Assembly (NCBI GenBank): GCA_023846275.1
Contig: CM043875.1
Coordinates: 2,105,569 to 2,169,568 of the forward strand
DNA: 64,000 nt
Direction of reading: 5' to 3'
DNA from: Vanilla planifolia
Taxonomy: Eukaryota > Streptophyta > Magnoliopsida > Asparagales > Orchidaceae
This document shows, piece after piece, positions 1 to 12,350 of the stretch. Below the pieces are notes generated by a model. That model worked only from the letters and a program-made list of their open reading frames with translations. It ran no database searches and was not told where the DNA came from. Position 1 is the stretch's first letter; the number at the start of each line of letters is the position of its first letter. A program made the translations under genes and the position numbers.

Positions 1-2100
1 GTTCTTGAAATGGATGACTCCATAAAAGATTGGCATGTCAAATAATAATGTATAACCTGTCCATAATGTTCTCATCTCTTCCCGTCGCGGTTCCAATTTT
101 TGCTATTTTAGTTTCTTATCATTGTGATTTGAACTGCTCTAGGAGACAAATACGCACAAGGTGATGTAATTCAATGTTGTAATTCGGTAATATAAAAACA
201 GCTTAAATAGACAATCGTCGAGCAAGCGTTTGGGACTTGTTGAAAGCTTTTCCCATATAGTTGACATTGTGCCATAGTGTACTTGTCATGCATAATGCAG
301 TTATTTGACAAGGCACTCATATAGATCATCAAGCCATTGGTGTGGTTAATGATTTTAGTTCTCTTACATATGTATCTAGGATGCATTTCTTTGAAATAAG
401 CCTAACAAAGCCATCTTGTTCTCACATTTTTTTTCTTTCCATTCATAAATAGAGCAATGCAATGACAATATATAGCATGAAAACAACATAAACAGGCAAT
501 CCTTGAGCATACTTTAGGGCTTTGTTGCAGTGTTTGCTCTCATTATTTGTTATTGTGCCATAAAGTAACCATTGTCATGGTTCTATGCCCACTTGATAAC
601 ATCCAATTGTGATAGCTACTTATACACCTTATGTATGATGCAAAGTTCACCATGCAAGTACTGAACAAGAAGAAATCATTTGTGTTTCCTTCCTAAAACA
701 TCTTGTTGAACATTGTGCCTTCTGATTGCATGCATAACCTATTTTGGAACTCCATTAGATGTGATACAAGTTATGGCAATGAGTATGGTAGTTTGTTAGC
801 CATAGGTATATGCCTCGAGTTGATGATATATAGGTCTTATAGCAAAGCTGTTAAAGGAACCAATTGTCGTCTTTGGGAGGAATCAATGTCATGTGTCACT
901 ATTATCAAACCTAACAAAACAAAAGCTAGAAGAAACAAACAATTGTTCACATGGATGCCAATTGCAACAGGAAAAGTTCAGTCATAATGGCTTCATTATT
1001 TCATAAATAGTCCAAATGTCTAAAACAAATGCTTAAACATTATATCATAAGTAATCTATACATTATATATAACACAAGTAGATAATCCATATATTGAGTA
1101 GAAAATGGTGCAAGTTCTGTTAATCAGTCAAAGGGGTTTTTATGACTAATGTTTGAACTTTCTAGATCATGATATAAATGATCTTAAAGTTAAATTACTT
1201 ATAAATGTGATTTTAACCGAAATAAAGCGTGAGATAAAGTACAAAGTATATTGACAATATTTCCCATGAATGATTCTCTAATTGCATGTGTGGTTGCCAC
1301 CAAGTGGGATATCTTCCTTGCATCACCAAGTTGCTTTGGTTTTTGAAGCCTCCATTAGCAAAAGTGTTAGGTGAGTCTTGTTTGAGTGCTCTTCCATGAT
1401 GGGACATCTGATGCATCGATGGGGCATTGGAATTGTTACTTCATGTTGAATATCATATCGTTGAGCTTGTGTAATAGTTTGAACTATTGTTGATGACTTG
1501 TGTAAAAGACACATGGAAATTTTGGCCTTTGTTCTAGTCTCTTTCATCACACATGAACTATACAAAGTTGTAATTTGTACTTAAACATTTAACCCATTAC
1601 CTATTCTCCGCTTCCACTCCAACATTATATATAATATCATCAAATTCCCTCTTCCATTATGTTGCATTATCGTCACTTGTGCTAGATTTAAATACATTTT
1701 TTTAGTATAGCCTATCAAATGACAAGTCTAGATTTGTATATCTAATATCCAATTTTGTATATTTTATCTGTTAATAGAGTTATTGAATACGTCTTTACTT
1801 GTTTATATGCTTCTAGTATGATAGCTGTCCTTTGTTTTGGAGGTATTACGTTTGGTCAGCCTAAAAAGTTTGTTTTCCTTGTCTTAACTTGTGATAGGGG
1901 AATGATATCTTGCGATGTAATGCACATCATGGTCATGATGTGGTGCTTCGGATTAATCAACCGGAAGTTTTTAGGAGTCCTTTTAGCAAAGTCTGAAGTG
2001 TCATATTTTTATATAAATGCCCTAGTGTTGTAAAATGTGTTTATTCAGTTTGAATGAATAAAACAAGCTTTATTTTCTTCATGCATCCATGGAGTGTCCA
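1..2100. other. AT-rich stretch without a recognised gene
   Basis: Short open frames occur on both strands (for example 703-987 plus, 1323-1565 minus and 1755-2033 plus), but none resembles a family I know and none has convincing coding composition. The only internal structure I see is a diverged direct repeat between about 180-330 and 465-610, listed separately. The stretch could be intergenic DNA, or introns of a gene that continues into the coding-like segment at 2.2-2.9 kb. The sequence alone does not decide between these. Confidence 0.5.
180..610. repeat. Diverged direct repeat, two copies about 285 bp apart
   Basis: Copy A runs from about 180 to 330 and copy B from about 465 to 610. 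Matching landmarks occur in the same order: GACAATCGTCGAGCA versus GGCAATCCTTGAGCA, then TTGGGACTTGTTG versus TTAGGGCTTTGTTG, then an ATTGTGCCATA block followed by TTGTCATG in both. The copies are strongly diverged, so this is an old duplication or two pieces of one repeat family. No coding capacity is evident. Confidence 0.45.
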
Positions 2101-2154
2101 AGATATTTAAGGCCAGTTGGCTGATCTGATGAAAATTTCTGACTGCACTTTGCT

Positions 2155-2907
2155 GTGAACAAGACATTAACTTCTGCTTTTGTCAAGAAAGCTTCTTTAG
2201 ATCCATATAGGTTGTCTTGTGTGGTTATTGCATGGCATGTAGCTTGCTTTTGCATGTTGCCCTACAGTTCAGTTGTTTTACATTCTTGTGGTCCAGAAAT
2301 GCTTCATGGCAGCAACAATTACCTGAAGTCGATGAAGAACCCAGTGCTTCACCAGCTGCAACAATTCATATGTTCTGGAGCAGAACAGGCTTCTTCCTTA
2401 TTTCCTGTCACTGCAATGAGAGAAAGCAAGCCTCTTTCTGCACCTACCCCACCTCATTCACTTGGAGATGATCAGTCACTACATTTCCAGAGGAGATCAG
2501 AAGTAGCAGTTGGCGTCATAAGATCAGGAGAGTTCAAGGTTTGCAAGTTAAGCGGAGATCTTGATGCGTCAACTAATGATGAGGATGGAGGACAAAAGAT
2601 AGCTCAGGAGTCAGGGGCTCGAACTACCCATGTCTCAGCAGGTGGAGTGCCTGATTTCAAATTGAATGGAGTCCAAAATAAAACTGAGCAACCCATTGAT
2701 TTTATCCAGGAGGAAGTCTCACCAACACCAATAGATTGTGCTGCACACAAAGTTGGGAGGATTGATACCTTGGCATCTCTTATACATGCTGAAGTGTGCA
2801 TGTTGGATAGGTGTGGGATTACTAAAGACGGGCTGGCCATGTCAAAGGCAAAGACTAAGAGGAAAAATGCATTTTTTCAGCTAATCACCTGCAGTTCAAT
2901 CATGTAA
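2155..2907 (+). CDS. Unidentified coding-like segment, possible 3' exon
   Basis: A 250-codon frame begins at a GTG and stops at TAA, position 2907. The first 40 or so codons look intronic. From about 2270 onwards composition is more gene-like: balanced, polar, rich in Ser, Glu, Asp and Lys, with segments such as HQLQQFICSGAEQASSLFP and ending AFFQLITCSSIM. A lysine-rich patch (KAKTKRKN) sits near the C-terminus. There is no signal peptide, membrane segment or catalytic motif I recognise. The long stop-free run in an AT-rich region suggests a real terminal exon whose upstream exons I could not find. An expressed pseudogene or chance frame is possible. I cannot assign a family, and the true start is probably a splice acceptor rather than the GTG. 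Confidence 0.4.
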   Translation: MNKTLTSAFVKKASLDPYRLSCVVIAWHVACFCMLPYSSVVLHSCGPEMLHGSNNYLKSMKNPVLHQLQQFICSGAEQASSLFPVTAMRESKPLSAPTPPHSLGDDQSLHFQRRSEVAVGVIRSGEFKVCKLSGDLDASTNDEDGGQKIAQESGARTTHVSAGGVPDFKLNGVQNKTEQPIDFIQEEVSPTPIDCAAHKVGRIDTLASLIHAEVCMLDRCGITKDGLAMSKAKTKRKNAFFQLITCSSIM

Positions 2908-2929
2908 AAGGTCCAATGTAAACATATTT

Positions 2930-5900
2930 TATCTCTACATCCTAGATGAGGGTTTTTCTGAACACAGTGCTTTTATCATTGTTTGGCTGTTTTACAGTGC
3001 TTACAAAGTGAAGACCTACCAAGGAGTTAACGGGTGATTAGGTTTGGGCTGGAAGAAGCATATTCTTTATATTGTTTGCATGCATTGGGAGGAAGGAGAA
3101 GAGGCATTATCAATTATTAATCTAACTTGTGCAATGAGCATTCTCACAGCCTACTATTCTGCCTTCTTGAAATTTATTAATTGATAATACTTATGTTTTA
3201 AAGGGATCAACTGAAGTTTGAATGAAATGTTTAAGCAGTAATGACATAGCACAACCAAGCCCATACCCTCATGCTCATATCACAAATTACTTTGTAATTT
3301 TTTGTTGATTTTTTGAACAAATTTTTCCAATAGATGCAATTGCATGAATGCCTTTTGCCCTTGTAATGCCAAGTTGATTTTTTATAGCTTATGGCAGATG
3401 GAGCATTGTTATGTATGACCTTAAAAAAGGCAGTCCATTGTTACAAAACTTTTGCATATGTGAGATCTAGGGAACGGTTAGCTCGGAATGGTCTAATGTG
3501 TGCAACCCTATTAATTTCTTATCTTGAACTTTGGAAATTGTTTGAATGGTCTTAATTAGTCATCATAAATGAGACATTCCCAACAATTTTGAACATGTTA
3601 CCTAAGCAATAATTTGAAATGAGAAGTTGTCTTTGTTGCTTGTTGAATCTTGTGTCAATAGTTCCTTGTTGTCTATAGATGGTAAGACAGCACAAGCTAG
3701 TTGGTTACCTAATCTTCTTGAGTTGTAATAGCTCATTTGATCCATTATTAGTATTGAATTTGGTGGTATCTCATCACATTTTTTTACATTGGGTTATTAA
3801 AGTAATGGTGGTTTATCATTGCTTGTACATTCACACATACCTCTTCATTTGAACCTTAACATTAAGGTTTAATTAGCATATTTTTATATGTACAACATTA
3901 TAATTTCGCACTGTTTGAAAAATATGTTTTGTCCATGTTGATCGGACAAGAATTTGTGTTGAATGAACTTGATTGTTTGTCTTTTTTACTAGTTTATTTA
4001 CGTAATATATGTAGAATGCACTTGTTTCTTTTGTTTATTAGCTCACTTTTTGTTGGATTTATTATTCTTGTACTTTAGTTGCCCTAGACTTATTATCCTT
4101 TAAGGTTAAGTTAAGTTTTAGAGTCAAGGTTATAACTATTAAGTGTTAATGATTCATCCTCAAGCTGATCCGATATCCAATCAGGATCAAATCTAAACTT
4201 AAATTTATTTAGATTCAGACCAATCTTTGAACGATGTGAGTTTAATTGGATTTTGATCTGATCTAGCCTTGTTCTTGGGATATCAATTCAATCTCTTTCT
4301 GATTCAAAATTGATTTTCAACTATTTTGAATCTTTTGGTCGAAATCTTTGGCATATACATGTTTGTCTATTCAATCTTATTAGATTTACAAACAAATACA
4401 TTATTTACTTCTTGAATTAATCTATTTATACGCATGCTTTTAATGATGAATACATTTTTGAGCAAATTTCTCTAATTCATGCTGTCTTTGATCATCTTTT
4501 AATCTTTTGATCTAAATCATGGCTGACCCAAGTTAGCTTAGAAGTTATTTTGAGCTTGATTCATGACAAAAATTAATTTGATTTTCTAATGATTATCAAA
4601 CTTTAATTTAATTTCACTGCTTTAAAAGAGTTCAAGCGAGGTAGATCCAATTTGAATTCAAAATTTTCAAACTATGCTCATGTCAGACCAAACTTGTGCA
4701 TGAAATTATTTCAAGCTTGAGTTGACACCACTCAACTTTGTCCAAAAACAAATCATTAGAGTTGATCAAATCTTTGACCTCTTTATGGTCTCATAAAGGA
4801 TCCAACCACCACATCACAATCCATTTGTAATAGTTATGAGCATGCTTCAAAAATCTTTGAATGCTTTGCCTGGTGCCCACCACCTCACCATAAAATTGTT
4901 TTGGTTTGGTTATATATAGTTTTAATAAGATATTCTAAATATCTTGAAACAAAAAGTAGAGTGAGTCAACGAAAAAATAATTGACTTGATTATGAGTTGT
5001 CGAGTGAGTGTCGTGCTTTGACCATAATAATCATCCCTGTGTAACATGTTGGCAAGAATATTTACTAAAATTATTTACATGGAAAATCATTGTGCACTTT
5101 TTTTCTTATTCTCTACATTAATGATTTTTGTATGCTTGTAAAAGACAATTGAATAGTTATCTGTTGTTCCAATGGAAGTGTACATCATTTCTTTATAAAA
5201 TATTCATTGGGATCTGCAAGGCACCTTAAAGCGGTTGTTTCTATATTACCAGTTCATTATATATTTTTAGAATGAGGTATTGGGCTTCTAGTTTGCCACT
5301 TAAAACCACTGTTATCAGAGCTTTCTCTCTTTTGTGTCTCTCTAACTTTCTTGAATTCTCACGCATGCTTTCTCAAGCAAGATAGAAGGGTGGAGAAGTG
5401 GTTAAACTTGGATATTCTCTCTTTGCTCACTCTGACTTTCTTGAATTCTCACACCTGATTTGTCGAGCAAGATAGAAGGGCAGAGAAGTGGTTAAGCTTG
5501 GATCTCAAATTTCTGGAGATTTTCTTTTAATTTCCTTGTTCTTTTAAGCTAGATTATGCAGACCTTAAATTTTTTAGCAAGCAGATTGTTCTTGGAACTA
5601 CTACATCATACTGTGGCATGAAAGGAGCTGCTTAATTGAATAAGGCCATTAATTAATGTAGTTCTTGGTTTTCTCCCTTCTTTTCCCCACCGAAAATGGA
5701 GGGAGTTTGATAATGTTACTAATTGGGCATAAGATCTGCTCTTCTTCATATTTCGTAGATCATTCCAGCCAGCCTTGCGTAATTTATGGTTGGGATTGTG
5801 GAAAGCTTGCTAGAATGAATGAGTACTTGTTTTATCTGTAACTATTCATGGAGTAAATCGATAAAACATTTTGCTCTATGAACAAAACACATGGTTTAGA

Positions 5901-6550
5901 GCTTAATGAAGGTTGATACTGCATAATAAATGTACTAATTATGTGAAACCATATTAGCAGATAAACTTACAAAAAAGTTCATTGACTTGCATTCAATAAG
6001 TGAATGATCATAGCTGTCTTCATTGACAGTTAGTGTTTAATCTAGTGTCTTATTCACTTGACAACATAACGATTAGATGGTCCTGATTTCTTTTAGATAT
6101 ACTAGTCATAGAAAATTCATCATGTCTCATACAAATATGTGCATAAATATTTATGTTAAATACATACAATCTCCTAAATCTCTAAAGCTCATCAAATCAA
6201 CATGCAAAGTCCAAAAGGGAGTGAGTTTACCTACTTGATAGGAAATCATATCACTTAAACTTGTCAACTACATATCTAAATGGCATGCATGAAAGAACAT
6301 TGAAATATTGAAATATGGCATGTTTTTTTCCTTGTCATTTCATATAAAAGTACTTTGGTATCATAAACCATTTAAACATATGAAATATATCAATTCTTTT
6401 CTTTCCATCACTCTACTTTTTAACAAGAAGAGCTTAGTATTCTTATTGCCTCACTTTTTTATTCTCAACAAGCATTTTGATATCTTAAGATTATGATCTA
6501 ACATATATAAACTATGAATATTATTTTTTTGATATGAAACTATGGATCAT
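2930..6550. other. AT-rich intergenic DNA, no gene recognised
   Basis: No frame longer than about 60 codons carries recognisable protein features. Apart from a tandem duplication at 5345-5503 I see only AT-rich sequence with many stops in all frames, consistent with old decayed repeats or intergenic DNA. Confidence 0.5.
5345..5503. repeat. Tandem duplication, about 69 bp unit at 90 bp period
   Basis: Copies at 5345-5413 and 5435-5503 share ACTTTCTTGAATTCTCAC, GCAAGATAGAAGGG and GAGAAGTGGTTAA in order, with only a few substitutions and no length change. The 21 bp between the copies probably completes a 90 bp unit. This is a local duplication without obvious function. Confidence 0.85.
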
Positions 6551-6599
6551 TGTGACCATCCCCTTAGTAGTTGACTAAGGGTTGCTCATTATCTCGGCT

Positions 6600-8350
6600 T
6601 TCACTTTCCACCTTCATGTGTCTTAGGTATTAGCTTGGTTTGTCTTTGATTTATATCATACAATGAGAGATATAATTCTAATACCAATTATGTCACAGCT
6701 TTACCCTGGTGTCAAAGGCATTAATTACTTTGGTCCAATGTGTTCTCATGGTTTTGTCTACGGAAGCCTCCTCTATTTTACTTTATAATATCTAGTAGAT
6801 GAGTTCATTAATTGATTTATAACACCTATAACATAAGCAATATCAGGTTTCATGACTAACAAATAGATGAGTCTTTCTATAATTATTGATATCTACGTAC
6901 TTTCACAAGAGGATCGTTATAGATCAACTTAAGCTTCTAATACTTCTCTAGGGGAGTACTAATAAGTTCATTGCCAAGTTTACCAATTATTTTTAAGAAA
7001 AAATTGGTGTTTTTTCTTTGGATAATCAAGATATCTTCTTTGCTTTTGACTATTTTTATTCTTAGAAGGTGCCTTAAATTCTCGAAGTCTTTTCCTTTAA
7101 ATTTTTTTTCATCTATCTCTTGTGATAATGCATCTCAATTTGATCATTACTAGTGATTATGATATAGTTCACATACACAATTGGAATTAATTTCTTCCCA
7201 TTTGTGGCTTGCTTGACAAACATGGCATGTTTGATTTTATCTTGTCTTTAGCAAAGTTGTGCCAATATAGAGTTGAATCATTTAAATTAAACCTTCAGTG
7301 ATTGTTTGTCTTGTATCCATGAAGATGATTCTTTATCTTGCACATTCTATTTTTGATCTTTGGTTTTAAAGTTAGAAGCAATTCATATAAATTTCTTCAT
7401 TTAAGTCCCCATTCAAGAACACATTTTTCACATCTAATTCGTGTAGCTCACAGTCTAGTTTTGCAACAAAAGATAGAACTATTATGGAATTTAGCTTTGC
7501 AACAAGAGAAAAACTTTCACCATAGTCTAATGCATACGTTAGTGTGTATATCATGCCACCAATCTCTATGGTCTTTGTGTTTTATGGTAAATACCCTCTT
7601 ATCTTACCAGTTCAGAGATCTATAACAAATTAAGTTCCACTTTGTTGAAGGTTCTTCATTTCCTCCATCATAGTCTGTTTAACTTCGAATTTTTCAAGGC
7701 CTCATGCACATTTGTAGGAACTTTTCGACCATCAGTTTGGGTGTTGAAGGTTAAAAGAGGAGACAATTGAGTATCAGGCAATTAGCAGGGGGAGACTTTG
7801 CACATTATCTTGCTCTTTTACATGGTACACTTGGCATATCTAAGTCATTTTGCAAATCAATGACTCATGCAGCATATTATCTGGCCCTATTGAGGACCCC
7901 TCGGCATTCTTAAATAGACATAAGTTGGCCTCTTAGGAACCAATTCTCTTGCAGCACTGGATGTTCCTGGATTGACCATTTTTGTCTGGCAGAGAGGGTT
8001 ATGAAAGGAATTGTAATTTCAAAGCTGGGTAGAAACAGCAAGTTCCTATTGAATTTCTTTATTTAATGTCACCTTTGGAGAGATGTATAAGGATAGAAAG
8101 ATTGATTTTTAACAAATGAGACATAAGTTATTCATTTCATGGATGGATGGTAGCTTTTGTTATCTTTTTGGATGGCAGAGTAACCTGCTAAAATACATTT
8201 TAAGGATTTGGTTTCAACTTTATCATGATTTGGAATAGATGAAGGTGGATATGTAAAGACTTTTGGTATGAACGAGCTTATGATTCTTTTGTGGAAAAAA
8301 ATTGATTCAAGAGAATACTTAAAAGTGTGTGAAATTGCAAGATGTGACAT
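6600..8350 (-). mobile_element. Decayed Ty1/copia pol fragment
   Basis: Translation of the minus strand gives degenerate copia polyprotein pieces in the expected order. First is an integrase C-terminal segment (8132-8350) with the KCILAGYSAIQKDNKSYHP motif. Then comes reverse transcriptase: GTxFVIDL..GKRVFTIKHK near 7.55-7.64 kb, then the YGESFSLVAKLNSI and ELDVKNVFLNGDLNEEIYM motifs (7372-7554). Last, near 6.8-6.95 kb, are remnants like the segment before RNase H (LFVSHETRYCLCYRCYKS resembling the usual LSHTRPDI..AVSVVSQ). Frames are broken by stops and frameshifts throughout, so no active protein is possible. LTRs were not located. The integrase catalytic core and the RT YVDD box were not seen. 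Confidence 0.8.
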
Positions 8351-8379
8351 TTATTATATGTCAATGGTTTCTCTCCAAT

Positions 8380-11300
8380 AAGAGTGGCATGCGGTGGATA
8401 AGATGAGATGAGGGGCTCTCAACTAAGCAGTGATGGAGTTGAGATAGCAAAAATTAAGAGGATAGACTAGCACAAATAAGGTGAAGAAAACCCAAAATTT
8501 TTGCATAATCTGGACAGAAATGGGGAGGCTTAAAACTCTAAGAAAGAGAATGAAATTTAAGAAGCTTTCAATATGAAATTTTTATATCATAAGAGCCAAC
8601 AAATCCCCAAATTTCATACGAATCCAAGGTCTTTGGGTGGGAGTTTTACTCAAATAGTAAGCTCACATTAAGAGTGATCTAGCAAATCAGAAAATTTTGA
8701 TTCAATGCTTGAAAACCCCTAACTAGAGAGTGAAACACAAAAACATTGAAGATGGAAGTTAAAAAGGATTAAGAGAACTAGATTTCTGCAAAATTTTACG
8801 AGTTATGGAGCATTTGGAAGGCTAAGCTGTTAAATACAGAGAGATTTGTGAGAGACCTGGTATCCAAAGATTTCACAAGGGTTTCGAGCTCATTAATGTG
8901 AAATCATTTTTTTATTTTTCTATTGATGCTAGTAGATTCATAGGGCATGGGAATCATAACTTAAAAAACATACACTTGTAATTTTTTGGGGACCAATGCT
9001 CCATTTGGCAATATAGGGAATTTCTTTATCTCAAACATTTGAGATTTTACAATAATGGTTGTGAGACTAGTCAAATAGAAAACCCAATAGAGTAAGTTGT
9101 TATTGTAATAAAGCAAGGAAGATGGATTGAGATTGGAAGGAAACCTGAATGTCTAGTAAATTGGTGGCAATGTAAAGAGATACTACCATATCGAATTCTC
9201 ATTAGTAAGGAGATGAGCTCATCCTCACATGCACACTTTGGTTAGGAGAATTGTGTTCATTTTAAGCAAACATAGATAGCATTACACAATGGTCAAAGAT
9301 CCTTTTGTTCCTCATTACTTTCTTATATAGAAGAGTTAAGGGGAAAAAGCAAAAATATGCCATTGTCCCCACTAAGAAAAATCAATCACCATAGATAGGC
9401 TTGGGGTCTCCCTAACAAGCTTCTAAGATTGCCTGGGGAGGTCCAAGGACCTTCCAGTCAAGCCACCTGTGTCTTGTACAAGGAATGCACAAGCTTATCA
9501 GGCTTTCTTATTACCACTTGAATGCTGTTGGGGTGCTAGGTATGGGCTAAGGATCGCCTTAATCTATATTGCCTTGGGCAATCAAGAAGAAACCTTTGAT
9601 CTAGAAAAACTTAAAGATATCTTGGGTGTATAGATTGATGTAACACAATCAAACATCTAAATAACACTGAGAAACCTGTGGTGCTCATCTAAAAACCCTT
9701 GAACCCAAGGTTCATCTAGTTCTAGAGTAACTATACAAAGTATACATCACATATTCATATTAAATGCTAAAAATAGGTCAACTACGATATCTACTGTCAG
9801 ACCACAACAAAATTTTAATGACCTTTGAGTAATTATTGCCAAACCACAACATCTAGAAATAATCAATAGAGATTAAGCTATGCAACATTGAGGCTTTGAA
9901 GGCTGTCAAATCCTCCCCTTAAAAACACTTGTCATTAATTGTAGAGGATCTAAGAAGGGTTAGAACAATGTCTTGAATCATTCAAGAGATCATAGATTTT
10001 TTATCCTCCTTGTCATTAGTTAAGTGTGATGGATGGAATGCATCATTAATCGTTAATGTGCATATTGTAGGATCACTTGCAGATGTAGAACACATGGAAG
10101 GTTGTGGAGACTTGATACTCTTGGTTCAGGTTAAATTCATTTGTAAAGATGGATGCACTTTCATTAACGTAGATAAGTTTACCTCATTGTCTATCTACCT
10201 CTCATTGGATTTGGTAAACATGGCATGTAAGGAAAAGTCTATTAGGGTGAGCGATGAAGTGATCGAATGGTCCTCTTGATGGATGCCATTAACTAATAAC
10301 TTTGTTGACATAGATAAGATGACCATGGGCAAAGAATAATAGGTTTTGACAAGTGTATGTCCCTTTTTTGCGTCAACAAGGTCACTCTTCAGTGGGCATA
10401 GGAAGTGTAAGCTTAGATAGTGAGGTAGGGATAATAATCTAATTAGGCAATGGTAGAACTAACTCATTTGTAAAGGGGATGGGCTATCAAAGCAAAGAGT
10501 AGGCAAGCCTGGTCATGGATGAGGGAGAAGGCAGCTCCAATTACTCCTCACAATTAGGTGGCAGGTTAGTCATGGGTACCACTTAAGATATTGGATGGTG
10601 AAAGAACTCATATGACTATTTTGTAAGGGGAGATAAAGGTGTGAAAGTAATGTCATGACCTATAAGCTCATTAGTAGCAATCTCACAATGTTGCATGAGT
10701 TAGTGCTCATGAGCTAGGGATGTGAGGTCATGCATTGGCTCATCATAGATGTCAAGGTCAACAATAAAACAGGGAGTGGTGCAAACTCAAACTCAATAGG
10801 TAAGTGTGTAAAAAAAAAACTCATAGATAGAAACATCCACATTCTCTCCTTTTGATGAGACATTGGCAATAAACTCATTAATAAAGTCATCACATGAGAT
10901 ATATCTAGACATAGTTGGATCTATAAGCATAAGCTTAAGAGGTGGTATTTGTGGGAAACTAGGGGAATTATTAGTGAATTATTTGTGAGGTGGAGGCAGA
11001 GGTGGAAGCTTTATATTTGGTCATAGGCATGGGGAGGGTGATGGCTTCAATTTTCATAATGGAGATAGGGGTTTCATATAGGAAAGATATTGGTTTTATT
11101 TTCTTTGTGGAGGTGCGTTTGTTTTTAGGTTTTTGTGGTGGGTGAAGGGATAAGAAGTAATTTGCACATCAATCAATAGGTATGGCATACATATGCTCAT
11201 AATCATGATAAGCAACTTGGTAAGTTTCAACCATTTTTGACCTAACACATCATTGACGGTAGGCATAACCAGAAAATTTTTGCAGAAAAGTTTTGTCATG

Positions 11301-12350
11301 ACCTAACACGTCATGACATAGGCATGCAGTATACTCACTTCTGTTTCATTTTTTGCAGAAAATTTACTGAATTGTTGTTTTCACACATGCCTTATTGTCA
11401 TATTTTGCTTGCTATACTGGGTCATGTTTGCAAAAGCTTTAGTTAGTTTCTCGTTTTGAAAACTTTCATTCTAGATTGTTTGATTAGATTTTCCTAGATT
11501 TTGTGCTGTATACTAAACAAGCTAAAGAACACATGATATTGAATATAATGAATTTTATAGCTTAACATGACATTTTATATACTCTTTTGTGAGCTTGTTG
11601 AACTTTTTGAAATGATGATGATTTTATCTTAGAATACCAACAGAACAACATTACTAAAAGAAGCCCTAGTGCTAGCTCCATTAGCCAAAGTTTGAATTTA
11701 TTCATTGCAAAGGTCCCTCCATCTTGTGTATAATTTGACAAATTCCATAAGCCAGAAACATGCAAGTATTTGTTGAACATTTTATCCAATGTCCTAAATT
11801 TGTATTTTTTTTTTAAAATTTAGCATTGTGAGATGAACATGACATATTAGGACTGCTTTCTACAAAGCTTCATGAATCAGAGCCTTATAAAAAAACATGA
11901 AAGCATAAATATATTACAAGATATGAAAGAAATGCAAAAGTTCGGATGGTTGGTTCCTTCTTAGTGACAAAGGAGAGTTCATCTATCAATTTCACACCAA
12001 ATGTATTAGATAGGAAGCTGCTTTCAATCACGGACTTTCATCCACTTTGATGTTGTATGTAGACAATACCTTTCAGCTTAACTTTTAGGATTTGCTATGC
12101 ATGTGGTGAAAGTGAAATATTAGAGGTGTGGAATTTGAATTCATTTTTGGGTGTTTGGTTGGCTAAAGGTGTGGAAAACTTTGGTAATACATAGGTTTTT
12201 TTGAGCCATCATCTCTCTTGTTCAGTATGGAACTTGATTAAATACCCAAGTTCTTATGTCAAGTTGGCTGTTGAGCCATATTATATAGATCTTTTTATGA
12301 GAACATAAGATGTACCCATACCATGGGAGAGTGTGCTTAACATTATTGAG
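8380..12350. other. No gene recognised, probably decayed repeat DNA
   Basis: The stretch has no frame I can assign. A plus-strand frame at 10010-10279 (89 codons) and minus-strand frames at 11096-11299 and 11562-11789 show no family resemblance. Moderately higher GC around 9.3-9.7 kb and 10.4-11.1 kb, with no intact coding sequence, is typical of old retrotransposon interiors, and the neighbours on both sides are copia remnants. I see no LTR pair here. Confidence 0.4.
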
